A stretch of DNA of 64,000 bases from Choanephora cucurbitarum (GCA_025331435.1 JAIWNI010000068.1:62001-126000); one strand, 5' to 3'. Shown: positions 41,061-55,498, counted from the first letter of the stretch. Program-made: numbers and translations. Notes: generated by a model not told the origin, from the letters alone.

Positions 41061-42744
41061 CAATCGCTCGAAGTTTGTTTCTTTTTGGCTGATAATTTTA
41101 TATTTTTTTGATGCTCTTTGTTTTTTTTTTCGCAAGTTATTCAAGATCAAAGTATACCCATTTCGAACAATGAACTTTATTCTTTGTACATTTTAAAGCA
41201 CTAAAACGCTGTCCAAACTCGAATTGCACAGCATTTTTTTTTGTCCAATTGCAATACTTTATTCAGATTTTTGTACTCTTATCTGTTATATTTAAATAAA
41301 ATTCCAATAGAATGATTTTTAAAGATGCAAAAAGCAAGCCAAGGGAAAGCATGCTTAAGTACTCATTGTCTTTTATCGTTTTTAGTGGTTGATGGCAGAG
41401 AATGAGATTAGACAGTTGAAACAAAAGAAAATGAATGTTTTGAGTTCTGTAAGGCAGTGTCGGCAGCTATCAAAAAAGGAAATGCGAAAGAAAGAAATTA
41501 AAGAAACAAGAACTGTAGCAAATATCAATGTTAGTAATGAATTCGAGGAATCAGCACAGCTTACTCTATTATTCAACAAATAATATTACTGACATTAACA
41601 GAAAAAAATTGACCTTTTTTCATACTAATCTTCAAGAAAAAGGGGATCGGTCACTCTGTCTTATTTCGTGCTTGTATTGTTTTGCAACGGAAATGACTCT
41701 CAAACACGATGAGCCAAAATAGAAAGAAACTCAACTGAATATGATTGGGTAAGATCGCGATTACTTTATAGACTATAAACTCATGATTGTGTATCGCTAT
41801 TTGGATCGTCTTTAACTTGACATGTTGCCAGTATATTGTTAATCACTCTAGGAGTGCTCCATTCATGCATCACAATCAATAATTTGTTGGCAATAATTAC
41901 ATGAACACAAGCCCAAGAAACAGTCATTGATTCAGCTAAAGAAAAAAATCCTTAACTGGCTGTAAACAAACCAGTTACTCTAGAGAAAAAAAATACATCT
42001 CGAACTTATAACATAGCAGCATTGTCTGTTTTTAATAAAGGTATTATTGTTGATATACTAAATATACATACCTCACTGATTGAAATGAATTGACATCAAT
42101 TCAAAATGTTGACATATAAGTGTATGTACACAATATATGTGGAACTTTAGTTTTTTTTATAGTTCCCGCTTGCCACTCTAGTGGATCACTTTTTTTTTTT
42201 GCTATAAACACGAAAATGTTTAGTATCACTGTTTTGATCTCAAAATAACTTATTCCCATTGTATAGAGTATACCTTTCTTTATAGTTACAAGGAAAATTA
42301 AAAATAAAAAAGAGAGAGAGCACTAACATTCACTTTTCTTTTAGATTGAATCCAGTTAGACTCTTGAGTTACCTCAATATATTCTGCTTTAAAACCCAAT
42401 CTCAAAAGAGAGATTAGACTCTAAAAGCATTTTAGCTTTGTCATATTTTAGGCAAGATAGTATCAGCGCAAATGCCATCCGAATAAAATTATTTGAAATT
42501 CCATTTTAAGCCATAAGTTTAATTTAGTTCAAATTTCGTTGTAAATGTCAGTATGAAGAAAACAAAAGAAGCTCTCCAAATTCCTTGATAAGAGAGATTA
42601 TCTTGAGAAAAGAAAACAAAGGAGGGGGTATATAAATGTATATTAAGCTTATTATTAAAAGAAAAGCAATTCTAAAGTACCCAAAAGTAAAAAAAAAAAA
42701 TAATAATAGTCGACGCTGTCGATATAAGTTATGTAACAAGTATT
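41061..42744. other. AT-rich intergenic region
   Basis: Nothing convincing beyond the small ORF at 41389. It contains many A and T runs and is very AT-rich; it separates the repeat-rich and gene-dense halves. Confidence 0.5.
41389..41583 (+). CDS. Small Lys/Glu-rich ORF, 64 codons, uncertain
   Basis: The frame encodes a highly charged, helix-prone segment (MAENEIRQLKQKK at the start). It could be a small coiled-coil protein, a leftover exon, or chance. TTTTTAG just before it looks like a splice acceptor. No family is recognised. Confidence 0.2.
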   Translation: MMAENEIRQLKQKKMNVLSSVRQCRQLSKKEMRKKEIKETRTVANINVSNEFEESAQLTLLFNK

Positions 42745-43041
42745 CTACATGACCAAGCAAGAGAAACCACAACCGTTAGCAGGTTCAGCAAAAGGATCGG
42801 GATGTCGATTACCCCAGATGGAGGGGATCATGGCATCAGATGTTGACTGACAATATTCAATTAAACTATAAAGAAATTGTCAGTGTACATTGTCTTACAA
42901 TGTGTGTGTTCAATTATATTACGAGCGACTGGCTTCAGAAACAGGAATTCGAGGTGTGTCTAATTGCTGCTTTAACTTTTCATTTAATTCGAGAATTTTT
43001 CGAAGTTTTGTTTCGGAAACAGTAGTTTGTTGTCTTGACAT
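42745..43041 (-). CDS. STE18-like: Heterotrimeric G-protein gamma subunit
   Basis: Exons 42923-43041 and 42745-42865, joined across a 57-nt GT-AG intron, give 79 residues. The protein has the GGL pattern: an N-terminal amphipathic helix (LRKILELNEKLKQQL), RIPVSEASRSLIEYC, then MIPSIWG and DPFAEP, and ends in CLVM, a CAAX box for prenylation. A Cys in CGFSC could be palmitoylated. It pairs with G-beta at the membrane and transmits signals from G-protein-coupled receptors. The start codon lies only 58 bp after the rad1 stop on the same strand, so its promoter must overlap rad1 or the two share a transcript. Confidence 0.93.
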
Positions 43042-43099
43042 TGTAAAGTGTGAGATAAAAGTGAAAGAACCAAAGAAAAAGTTGATTTGATGCTCGTGT

Positions 43100-46000
43100 T
43101 TATTTTTTATGAATGAAATTGTACAACTTATTTCCAAGCTCCTCTCCAATTATGCCCTGGATCTTACGCTTGCTTAGATGAAGCAGTTCCTCCAGGTCTT
43201 TCACTTGGTTCAAGATCAGCTTATAATTGGCAGAAGTAACACCGGGCATACTTCTCAAGATTTCCTATTATAAAATGAGTATTATTTCGATTTGATAGTA
43301 TGCATTGTTTTTTTTTACCTGAGGTGTCATATTATATACAGTATCACCATTTTCTGTACCCTCTGCACCTATGGCTGTTGCTGTTTCAGCATTGGGTTCC
43401 TTTTCCGTTTTCTAGATTGACAGACTAAGTAGCTATACAACAGATTGAACAAAATAAACTTACTTTCAGTTCACTAAATATTTTAGCTGTCTCGTGTGGA
43501 CTCGAAGACCAAATGATACGTAACTTTGGAAAGGCTAAAGTCAACATCACCAATTTGGATGATAGATCTGTCATTCGAATGTTTTCTTTCATCTCAGAGA
43601 CTGCCTAATGTCAGCATTGACTTCTTGGTTAGACTGATGACAACTCTCTCTCTCTCTTATTTACCTGTAAAGAAAAGGATTTGTTCTGATCAAATTCAAT
43701 CAACAGAATAGGCATTGTATAATAAAGAGACATGCTTTCACATTGAGTGTATCTATAGAGAAAAGAATGAGATGGCATTCGAGAGTGATTTGACAACAAT
43801 CCTACAATCTACCCGAACTAAACGATTGAATCAAATCTGCAATAGATTTCCTTTCAACACACATATCTGGACTCAGAATATAATCACCCACTTGAAGTGT
43901 ACAGGGTGTAATCTGGATACCTTCTGCATAAAGTATCGGTGGAAGTGAACTTCGGAATTCACGTAGATCCACGATCACAGTGGCTGGTCCTTCTGATACT
44001 TTGATCTCTTGTCCTCCAGCAATACGTGTGTTGTTACGAACAACGAGTTCTTCTTGTACTTTACGTTGTTCTGGTAATGGAATGGTCATGATCTACAAAG
44101 CGACAGTCAGAATCTTAAATAATAAATCATCTCACTTACTGATTTCTCATGAATCAATCGTTCAAATGATTCTTTTTCTTTCTTGATCAAGCTAAGGTAG
44201 TTTTGTTCTTCCACTGAGTTTTCATAAAGCATAAAATACACTTTGATCTCAATGGATGGGTGAAGGGCTCGATAGACTTCTACCTGTCTTACAAAGGCAG
44301 GATGAGGATCAAACATGATAATAAATCGAGGCTGTGTATCTTCAAGTATCTGGTGGCTGATATCATCTTCATAACATTGAATGGTAATTAAGGATGTTTT
44401 GGGTATCTCTTCAAAGCTAGGTAATATATCGTCGTTGGATGCTTTGATTTCATAGGCATCAGTCAATGGACCTACGCCTTGAAAGACGGTTTCGTCTTCG
44501 TCTTCTTCAGGATCATTTGTATCTAATCTATTAAAAGAAAATGATAGATGAGAGAGGGTAAACCTAATTGTTTTTTTTTTGTAGAACACGTACACAGAAA
44601 GAGTATCAATCACATCATCTTTAAATGTTTCAGCCAATGTCTGAGATCGATCAGGTCCTGAAGCAGCCATGGATCCACCTCTCATTCTTCTTCTCTTGTT
44701 AGGTGGGGGTCTACCTCGATAAGCAGATGCTTGTGATGGAGCTTGATTGGTTTTGGCTTGTTCAGTTTGATTGTGTTGCATGCGATGCATTAATGCTCTC
44801 CATCGAAAGAAATTATGAGCAATCTTGTCTAAGAAGGGTGATTCCTGTTGAAATCGAGTGATATAATCCTTTAGCTGAGAACATGTTCTTCTTTCAGACA
44901 CCATGATCAGGACAGAAGCACCTTCACCTTGCTCTAATCCAAGTGACTCATGTTCAATCTCCTTCAGGATGCCTTTAAGCAAATCCCATTTGGGTTGTTC
45001 TTCAAGCACTAATTTGATATGAGAGGGTATATCAGGATGTTGCTGTGTAGCTTCTGTAGAGTCATATTCTGGATCACCATACTTGACATAGACACGCTTT
45101 CTTGCCGTCTTTTTAAAATACATGAGATAAAGCCAATAGTGATTCCAACAAACTCACCTGAATTGCCTTACTGCCTGACTCTAGAAACAACCATTGCGAT
45201 TGTTTGACCTGTTTGTTTTCAATAGATGTGTTGGCAGCAATGATGGTCTCGATGAAACTATAGAACGAGACACAATCATAGGTTGTCAAATAACTCAACA
45301 ACTGTCTCAGGACCTTGAGATCGCCCACCAACTGCTTAGAGCCAGCAGACACACGATGCCAGATGGGGTCCAGCTGCCTGCGAACAAGAGCATCAAATGA
45401 TTTGAAAAATGAATTCTCAATTGTGAAATCCTCAAAATCCAATGTGGGATTGGCTCGACGTAATTCCTGCAGGGTCTCTTCCATGCACTGAACTAGGTTC
45501 TGTTGAATGGTTTCCATGGCCTCTGTCATAGGCTGACGTAGCTCAACAACATGTCCATCTGACTGAGCTAAGTTTTCAGTCACAGTCACTTGAAATCGAG
45601 GCCATAGGTGTGTTTTACGTAGAAAGAGAGATTTCATCATGCTTTGAAGGGGTGCAAATCCACTACTGAAGGCATCTGGTTTATCTGTCAATGCTTTCAG
45701 AAATCCTTCCTGGTAAACAAACAAGGTAAATCACTCAAGCCCGACTCTAATTTTCTACGCATACACATTACCTTATTATGTTCGCGATAAATCCTCAAGA
45801 TCAATTCTTCCATTGAATTGGGTCTTACTCTAGTGTAACCTTCAGATGTCAATTATTATTTTTTTGGTCTAAATTTATCTTTCAGACTTTACCTATGCGC
45901 ATTGTGTACAATGATACCATTGACGAGTGTCACAGGAAGTCGATTCAATAACATATCTACAGCCAAAATTCGAGAAGTCACTGAAAAGACACCACTTTCT

Positions 46001-46324
46001 CGATACATACTACTTCTATTCTCAAAAGGAGATTAGATAAAGAAGACAAACGCAACTGATCTCATTCTACCTTTTCTCTGCTGGTGTATTGTATTCAATA
46101 CGGCGCAAACCATGCTCAAATGGAATACCTTGAGCAGCCAATTGTTCTTGAATCAGTTCATCTTGCTCTTTTGTAGAGTTGATAAGCAAGACAAGATGGT
46201 TACCACCAGTATAGATTTGAACAAGTGAACATACAATTTGAAATAGACCTAAACCAGGTGAAATGATCAAAAGACCATCTTCAGTGACAATTTCTGTCAA
46301 AATCTGCTTTTGGAATTCAAGCAT
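43100..46324 (-). CDS. RAD1: DNA repair endonuclease Rad1/XPF
   Basis: Eleven exons give 887 residues, close to human XPF (916). Introns: 46016-46070, 45830-45892, 45710-45771, 45109-45157, 44528-44593, 44093-44139, 43753-43805, 43605-43664, 43412-43463, 43265-43318. The N-terminal helicase-like domain starts EFQKQIL and lacks helicase function in this family. The ERCC4 nuclease domain (from about 660) has VIVDLREF and GD with VERKSIAD, so the catalytic D672, D700, E710-R711-K712 and D716 are intact. Tandem helix-hairpin-helix motifs end the protein (LRSMPGVT ... LYNFIH). With Rad10/ERCC1 it cuts 5' of lesions in nucleotide excision repair and crosslink repair. It is divergent from importin alpha. 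Confidence 0.96.
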
Positions 46325-46552
46325 TCAAATACGAAAAAGAAAGAAAGAAAAAAAGAAATAGGTTTCATTTACGCAGCAATAGATTATTTCATAAGTTATG
46401 AGATGCATAGGATACACCTTTTTTTTTTGCTTGCTTTAAAGCGCGGAGTATAGAGTGACGCGTTTTTTCTTTTTTTTTTCGATTGCGTTCGCTTTTTTTT
46501 TCTCTTTCTTTCTTTCTCCTATATATATATATTTTCTTTTTTTTTCGACACT
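46325..46552. promoter_or_regulatory. Bidirectional promoter between rad1 and importin alpha
   Basis: Only 228 bp separate the two start codons. The segment has T-rich tracts on the importin side, a TATATATATA stretch at about 46521-46531, and an ACGCGT (46458-46463), the MluI cell-cycle box core bound by MBF-type factors in fungi. Coordinated control of the two genes is an inference. Confidence 0.5.
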
Positions 46553-48258
46553 ATGGACAAGAGCGCAGCAGAAAGAAAGAACAATTTCAAGAACAAGGAT
46601 ACCTTTGGTTCTGACCAAGTCAGAAACCGTAGACAAAAGCACACTGTTGAAATCAGAAAGCAAAAGCGTGAAGAAAACTTGTCAAAACGTCGTAACATGA
46701 ACCTTCCTAGCGCGTCTATGTCTGACAGTGAAGATGATATTGAAGTAGAAGATGATTTAAGTGTAAGTACAAACATATCATGCTGTTCCTATATATGATG
46801 CTGATGTCTTTACTCTAGCTCCATACCAATTTGATGACTTTGATGACTGATATTACCTCTAATGTTGTCGAGAAACAATATGATGCTACTACTAAATTTA
46901 GAAAATTGCTTTCCAAAGAAAAGAATCCTCCCATTAAGGAAGTCATTAACACTGGTGTTGTTCCTAAATTCGTCGAGTTCTTGAGATCATCTCATGCATT
47001 ATTACAGGTAAAAGAAAGAAACTTGAAAAAAAAAATTGGGTATGATAAATCTAATTACCGTATTTAGTTTGAAGCTGCTTGGGCTTTAACCAACATTGCT
47101 TCTGGTTCTTCAGATCAAACACAAGTTGTCATTGCAGCTGGTGCTGTTCCTATTTTCATTGAATTGCTCAGTAGTGAAGTGCCTGATGTGAGAGAACAAG
47201 CAGTCTGGGCCTTGGGTAACATTGCCGGTGACAGTGCTGTGTGTCGTGACTATGTGCTGGATCAAGGTGCATTGGGTCCTCTTTTGAACATCTTGAACGA
47301 CCAACACAAGTTGAGTATGTTGCGTAATGCTACCTGGACTCTTTCCAACCTCTGTCGTGGTAAGAACCCTCAACCTGCCTGGAACATGGTCTATCCTGCC
47401 TTGCCTGTCTTGTCCAAATTGGTCTATTCTACTGACGAGGAAGTCTTGATTGATGCCTGTTGGGCCATTTCTTACCTCTCTGATGGTCACAACGATCGTA
47501 TTCAAGCTGTGATTGAATCAGCTGTCTGTCGTCGTCTGGTTGAACTGTTGATGCACCCCTCTACCAGTGTTCAGACACCTGCCCTTCGTTCTGTCGGTAA
47601 CATCGTGACTGGTGACGACATGCAGACTCAGGTCATCATCAACTGTGGTGTCCTTCCTGCCCTTAACTCTCTTTTGGCCAACAGCAAGGAAGCCATTCGT
47701 AAGGAAGCCTGTTGGACCATCTCTAATATCACTGCTGGTAACACAGCCCAGATTGATGCTGTCATCGATAGTGGTCTTATCCCTCCCTTGGTTCATATCT
47801 TGGCTACAGCTGATTTCAAGACTCGTAAGGAAGCCTGTTGGGCTATTGTAAATGCCACTTCTGGTGGTCTCAACAAGCCTGCTCAAGTTCAATTCTTGGT
47901 GCAATGTGGTGTGATCAAGCCTCTTTGTCAAGTGTTGATGAGTATGGATAACAAGATTGTACAGGTTGCCCTGGATGGGTTAGAGAATATCCTCAAGATT
48001 GGTGAACAAAACCGTCCTAATGATCCTGAAGGTGTTAACCGTTATGCTCTCTATATTGAAGAATGTGGTGGTATGGAATTGATTCATCAGTTGCAGACAC
48101 ACGATAACGAAGATGTCTACAAGAAGGCCTATCATATCATTGATCGTTATTTCAATGATGAAGATGCTGAGGAAATGGCTGACGAAGCTAACCCTCAATC
48201 TTTTAGCTTCCAATCTAATGTGGATGTTCCTCAAGGTGGTTTCAACTTTGGTTCTTAA
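46553..48258 (+). CDS. SRP1: Importin subunit alpha (karyopherin alpha)
   Basis: Exons 46553-46762, 46819-47007 and 47068-48258 give 529 residues, the usual length. The N-terminal importin-beta-binding domain is rich in Lys/Arg ([26 protein letters not shown]). It is followed by ten ARM-type repeats with the NLS-binding WxxxN ladders (WALTN, WALGN, WTLSN, WAISYL, WTISN, WAIVN). The acidic C-terminal end ([13 protein letters not shown]) is the Cse1/CAS-binding region. It loads classical NLS cargo onto importin beta for nuclear entry. Codon use is strongly biased toward C-ending codons in the last exon, as in highly expressed genes. Confidence 0.97.
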
Positions 48259-48827
48259 GATTGAAGCCTGATTTGTTTTTTTTTTCTTAAATGATATATA
48301 TCTATGATTAAAGAACAATACACACAATCTCTCAAACACACACACACACACCCATACACACATATACACACACACACTTTGTCTCCTCTTTCTCCATTCG
48401 CATTTTTTTTATACATCAATCGAAAACTAACTTAATCCCATTTCTTGTTCTTGTCAAAGAATTGTACATTTCTTTATATACTCTATCACACTTTTTTTTT
48501 CTTAAAAAAAATAACTCTTTTGACTAGAAAATTCCTCCCCTTTTTTCTCTCTGTCCCCCTCTCCTCCCCACACATACACTTCCCCTCTCTCTCTCTGCCT
48601 TCCCTCTTACCCCTTTCATGAGCAATTTTACCTATAAATCACTGATTCAATAAAAAAAAAACTCTAAAAATATATCAACCAGTCTAAAAGATAGTTTATG
48701 CAACAAGTGAAACGCGTCACAAGTGGCTTACGCTGTCATTTTTTTAAAAAAATGAATGGTTTTTCTTGCATACAATTGAATTATTTTTTTTTTCTTTACA
48801 GCATATACATAACACATCATATTCATC
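48259..48827. other. Intergenic region between importin alpha and NIP7
   Basis: It contains a (CA)-rich microsatellite at about 48319-48380, CT-rich stretches to 48610, and a second ACGCGT (48712-48717) about 110 bp before the NIP7 start. No gene is seen. Confidence 0.5.
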
Positions 48828-49578
48828 ATGCGTCCTTTGACATCAGAAGAAACAACCGCTTTATTCGAGAAGCTTGCTAAATAGTAAGTGAATAATGCAT
48901 ACTCAAGGGTATCAGTCAACTAAGTTAGAATAGTATTGGTGCCAACATTAAACATTTGATCGATCGACCTGATGAAACCTATTGTTTCCGTCTTCAAAAG
49001 AACAAAGTATATTATCTCAGGTAAGGAATAGTAACAAGAGCAATAGACCTGGAAGTTGACAACTCCAAAAGTGAATCCATGATGCGTATGGCAGTGAGTG
49101 TAGGTCGTGATCAATTAGGTTCAGTTGGTGTATGCTTTGGTAAATTCTCAAAGACTGGCAAATTTAAGCTTCATATTACTGCTCTTGATCATTTGGCTCA
49201 ATATGCTCAAGTAAGTGTGTTTGTGTGTGTGTGTGTGTTGGTCAGTTACTGAATTCGTTGTAGCATAAGATTTGGATTAAGCCTAATGGTGAAATGCCAT
49301 TCTTGTATGGTAATCATATAGTGAAAGCACATTTGGGTAGAATTACAGATGATACCCCTGAACATACTGGTGTTGTTATCTTTTCAATGTCTGATTCGCC
49401 ATTAGTAAGTTAAGAGATAGTGGATAGACAATTCAAGGTTATTTACAGAAAACTATAGGGTTTTGGTGTGACTGCACGATCCACAATGGAAATGAAGAAA
49501 CTTCAACCTACAGATATCATTGTCTTCCACCAAGCAGATGTTGGTGAATACCTTCGTGAAGAAGACACTTTATTTTAG
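48828..49578 (+). CDS. NIP7: 60S ribosome biogenesis factor Nip7
   Basis: Exons 48828-48883, 48934-49020, 49072-49210, 49264-49404 and 49459-49578 give exactly 180 residues, the family length. The start [19 protein letters not shown] and [20 protein letters not shown] are diagnostic. The C-terminal PUA domain covers about residues 95-170 (VWIKP-type [23 protein letters not shown]). The ending [12 protein letters not shown] matches the family. Nip7 binds pre-rRNA and other assembly factors in the nucleolus for 27S processing. The third intron contains a GT repeat. None of the exons is long, so simple ORF scanning misses this gene. Confidence 0.96.
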
Positions 49579-50119
49579 AGTCAATAAATTATTATTTGTA
49601 TAGAATTTGTATGGATCAATTTCTATTGCGTCTATCTTGAAACGTTGTTATTTGTAGATCGGTTGTACAACCATAAAAATTTTATGGTTCTAGGTCTTTT
49701 TATGATAGTTGGACTTTCTTGTCTTTTTAACTTTACGCCTATCTCTTAATGCCTTGTTCTATGCTTATTACATACATCATGAATTGCTTTGAAATAACAA
49801 GTGACTCAATTCTCCCTTTCTTTTTATTCTTATTTCTCTGATAGGGGATCATCAACTGAATCACGACTCGGTGGCTGGGTTTAAAACAAGCAGTTCATAA
49901 CGTCATGATGTTGCCATGACATCAATCAGATGCTCGGGACCTTTTTATTTTATTATTTTTCGAAAACAAACCATTTTTATTTTATCTTTTCTCTCTCTCT
50001 TTTTTTTTTATATATCTTATAAGCAACTTGATAGAATAATATAAAGGTAACTACAGAAAGAAGGCATAACATAGCATATCTTATTGATCTAAACATTTCC
50101 TTGAAATAAAAAAAAAGTC
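49579..50119. other. Intergenic region, promoter of HOG1
   Basis: About 540 bp without a gene. T-rich tracts (49990-50015) and TATA-like TATATATCTTATAA lie within 110 bp of the HOG1 start. Confidence 0.5.
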
Positions 50120-51736
<1,617 letters not shown>

Positions 51737-54105
51737 GAGAGTTATAGACACTGTTCAGAGTCTATTCTTATTTGTCACTATTTTACATCCATATCATTCT
51801 TTCTTTATGTATAGCCCTTAATTTACCAAAATAAAAAAATTGTAATATACAGTGAATCTTGAGAAAGAGTGTTTAAAATGATGAGAGCAACGTTATGGAC
51901 TGCACTCAATAAGTGAAAAATGAACTACTGGTAGGCTTGAGGATCGAATGCTTGTTGTTGCACTCTTGACCATTGTTCTTTTATCTTGCATATCAGCTAT
52001 AAAAGAGGCTGGCTCTATTACTGATGACCGCACTGGATCCTGCTCCAGTAACAGGCATTTGTACAAACTATGAATCCTAAAGAATAGATCATTTAGCTTA
52101 AAAGAATAAAGTCAGACGATGAATGCAATAGTCAACGGCCATTACTTTGTATATTTAGGCACTCATAGGGTAGTCAGAACGCACTTTGTCTTTTATTTTG
52201 TTCACCCTTTCTTTCTTTACATTGCGTTTCTTTCTTTCATAAGTCTTGAATGTAATGCTACTTTGTCGCGATTAAAGAGAGTGTTCCATAGTTTATTTGA
52301 TTTGCTCCAATTTTGCAAAAGATCCAAGTATATTATGATGTGCAGCGTACCAAACCTTAGTGGAAGACGACAAAGTTCAAAGAAATGGAGTTGCTTATTA
52401 TGGTCACTTTATCTGTGTTAATTAAATCAAGGAGGTTTTCTCTGTCAATAAAAAAGAAGAAGAACCACGAGTTCTTCCCTCATTCATTTTGCTAGCTTCA
52501 TCTTTCAGTCTGGCTTACAGAAATACATTCTTTCTGTAGCAGTAATAATATACCATCCGAAAAATTAAAAAAGTATTTTTTAGACATAATATCGATCGAG
52601 AAGAAGTTGATCAATGACCTGTATGTCATTGTTCTCTACTCTAACCGTAAGTTTGGAAGTAAAATTCTTATAATGATACTCTGATCTGAAAGCAAATTTT
52701 TTAACTATGGACATCCTTGTGGAATATGTGTGTGTCCTTTGACAGTTTGAAGAACTACGTCTTCCCTTGGATGGCAAACCACTTTGTTCTTTGTCCTTCT
52801 TGGCCTTGATTGACATAAACATTGTCAAGAGAAGACTTGATTCCCAAGCAAAGCACTCTTGCTGTGCCTTACGTAGCAATAGTTGTAAATCAGTCTTTGA
52901 CAGTTATATTACCCCCCCAAGCAATACCTTATGCATACTTAAAACAAAAACTCGGATTAAAAGTATATGCACACTCCTCCTCAATAAAACGACTATTGTA
53001 TGTGTTATATCGAGCACGCACTATCCTTAATAAGAATTTTCCTGAATACAGAGAAATAGCAACAAAGGCATTAAACAATGTTTTCTCACTGCCGAAAGTT
53101 TCCATAGGATATAATATTCTCTTGATCTGACAAACAAGACATTTGCTTTTTAGTCAATGAAGAATGTTTTTCTAGTGACAATCTCTGCTATTGTTTTTTT
53201 ATCGAGGTTCAGTTTTTCTTCTATTTTGGCAGGACACAGCCCGAATAGCACGCTAATTTAACAGCACTTGATTTGGCTATGTTATAAAGTAAGTGAAATA
53301 ATACTTGCTACACTATAAAGGCGAAAATCAAGTAGAAGTATAGGACTATAGTGTCTTTTTGGATAAGCTCTTTAGTTGTTCATCTTACAATCAAGTCTGT
53401 GTTCAAATTGCAGTAGTTGCTTAATATGCAACAACCTGCCTTACTCTTGTAATTCACTTGCAGGTAAAGTCTGCCCACTCACAAAACTCATTATTCTAGA
53501 AAATGAAGCAGAAAAGAAGACCAATACGATCTTACGAGAAGATAAGAATGAAACAAAATATCAACACTTGAAAGGTCTCAAAAGTCCCAGTGACCAGATT
53601 TCAGCCTATGAGAAATATACCAACCTTAGAGGTCAAACCCTCTTCAATTTATCTGGACAAACGAAAAGGGGCCATCTATCAGGATAATACTCGGAATCTG
53701 AAAACAGCAATTATTGTCACACACGCTGAACCACTAGCAATTAAGTGATGGGCCATTTGTAGAACTGGCTGTCAACCAACAAGGAAAGTTTGAGTACTTT
53801 ACGTCTAACAAAAACACAATAACAAGATTGTTTTAGTTTTTCGATGTCTTGTCAATATGGTGAGAGTATGTCTTTTTTTTTTCTCCAGAAGGCAAATTCT
53901 CGCCTTTATAACGCCTAACACTCTATACATAATTTATTTGAGCTGGCATTTATTTTTGTTTCCTAATAAGCAGTATGTGCCTAGTTTTCTTTTTCGGGTT
54001 GCACTCCGAATTATAAAAAAAATAAAGCAAAAAAAAAGCTTGTTCGCGCTTTTCTGTCTCTCTCTCTCTTTCATCCTCTCCCTCCTTTTTTCTCTCCTAG
54101 TAACC
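51737..54105. other. Intergenic region with possible decayed ORFs
   Basis: No supported gene in 2.4 kb. Medium frames exist at 52822-53130 (plus, 102 codons), 52580-52879 (minus, 99 codons) and 53376-53687 (plus, 103 codons, with closely spaced Cys residues CSNCSSCLIC). None shows a domain I recognise, and the first two overlap on opposite strands so at most one could be real. Remnants of mobile elements are possible. CT-rich promoter-like DNA occurs at 54055-54100. Confidence 0.4.
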
Positions 54106-55498
54106 ATGTGGGAATCCGATCCTTCCTTTCAAAAAGAACTCGAAAAGATACCCGAAGAACTTCATCTGATTCACTGTGTTCAAATCCTCGAACATTCTCG
54201 AAACAAAGAAGAAAACAACGAAGCACTCTGTTATATCCGTTCTCGAGCCACCTTCAATGATGATACCGAAGCCAAGACAAAACTGAGCATCCTTTTTAAC
54301 TCAGAAACCCCATTTCCTTTCATCGTACGGGATCCTAATGAAGCCAGTCTTTGGTCTCGCAGTATTTTTGATAAACAGCTGGCACGAGCTCTTCAGTTAT
54401 GTGCCCCTATCTTTGCCACCACCGATAGTCTCAGTACATTAGAATTTGTTGAGTCTATGACAAGGCAAGAAGGATCTGATACCCATCTCTTCTATTTGGC
54501 TGGTCTACTTTATACTAAGGGAATTGGGTTTCAACAAGATGTCAATCGAGGCATTCGATTGCTAAAACACGCAGCTGGAGAAGGTCGATTTGCAGAGGCC
54601 GGTTGCGAATTAGGTCGCATCTATGGCGATCGATACAGCTATTCGTTTCATCAACCAGCTGAAGCCATGCATTGGTTTCATCGTGCATTTGAATGTGGAT
54701 CCACGCAGGCCGTGGTCGATTTGGCCTATGGATTCTTTGAGGGAAGTGCAGAAGTCCCCAAGGATGATGAGAAGGCAATGCGATATGCTAAAGACGGAGC
54801 ACTCTTGAACGATAAGTATTGTCAATACATTGTCGGTCACCTTTATCTCAAGGGTCGAGGTGTAGAAAAGAATGTAGAGGAAGCTATCAAATGGTTACAT
54901 GCATCCGCACAACAAGGATTTGCTGTTGCTTTAGAAGAAGAGACAGCTATCTATATGTATGGTGATGGCCAAGTCAAGCAGGATTATGAAAAGGCTTATC
55001 AGTGTTGTACACAACCGATGGCTGCCAATATACCCTTTTGTCAAGCTAGGTTGGGCGACATGTATAGAAATGCCTGGGGTGTTCAGCAGAATTATGCTAA
55101 AGCATTTGAATGCTATCAATGCGCAGCTAGTCAAGTAGACGCACCTTTTCCTTATGCACAACATATGTTGGGCGAAATGTAAGTTTTTTTTTCTTTATCT
55201 ATATCATCCTTGATTTTACGGTACGAATCTCATGTTACTATCAAATAGGTTCTTGTATGGTGAGGGTGTGCCTCAAGATATGGCAGTAGCCAAAGAATGG
55301 TTTCAAATTGCTTCAACACAGGGATACGAACCCTCATTGATTAAGCTTCAACATATTGAAGCACTAGAAGGTACTTCTGCACTTCAACAACAAAGACAGC
55401 AGCAACAACAACAGCAAGAAGAGAAAACAACCGAGCCAGTGCAAGAAAAGAGATCGAGTCGATGGTCTTTAAATTTCTTTAACAATAAAAAGAAATAA
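54106..55498 (+). CDS. Sel1-repeat (TPR-like) protein
   Basis: Exons 54106-55178 and 55249-55498, joined over a 70-nt intron, give 440 residues. I chose the ATG at 54106 because it follows a CT-rich leader; the frame upstream is compositionally junk. From about residue 120 there are several Sel1-like repeats with the A..LG..Y..G.GV..D..KA..W pattern, including YTKGIGFQQDVNRGI, YLKGRGVEKNVEEAI and FLYGEGVPQDMAVAK. Such repeats form a solenoid for protein binding, as in Chs4/Skt5-type and HRD adaptor proteins. A Gln-rich segment precedes a basic tail ending NNKKK. The specific partner is not evident. It is followed 44 bp later by the Hcs1 gene. Confidence 0.85.

Noticed and set aside
47110..47931. 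Minus-strand ORFs opposite importin alpha
   Set aside because: They are antisense shadows produced by the biased codons of the ARM-repeat exon.
52580..53130. Opposing 99- and 102-codon ORFs as genes
   Set aside because: They overlap on opposite strands, lack domains and lack promoter-like leaders; left as possible relics.
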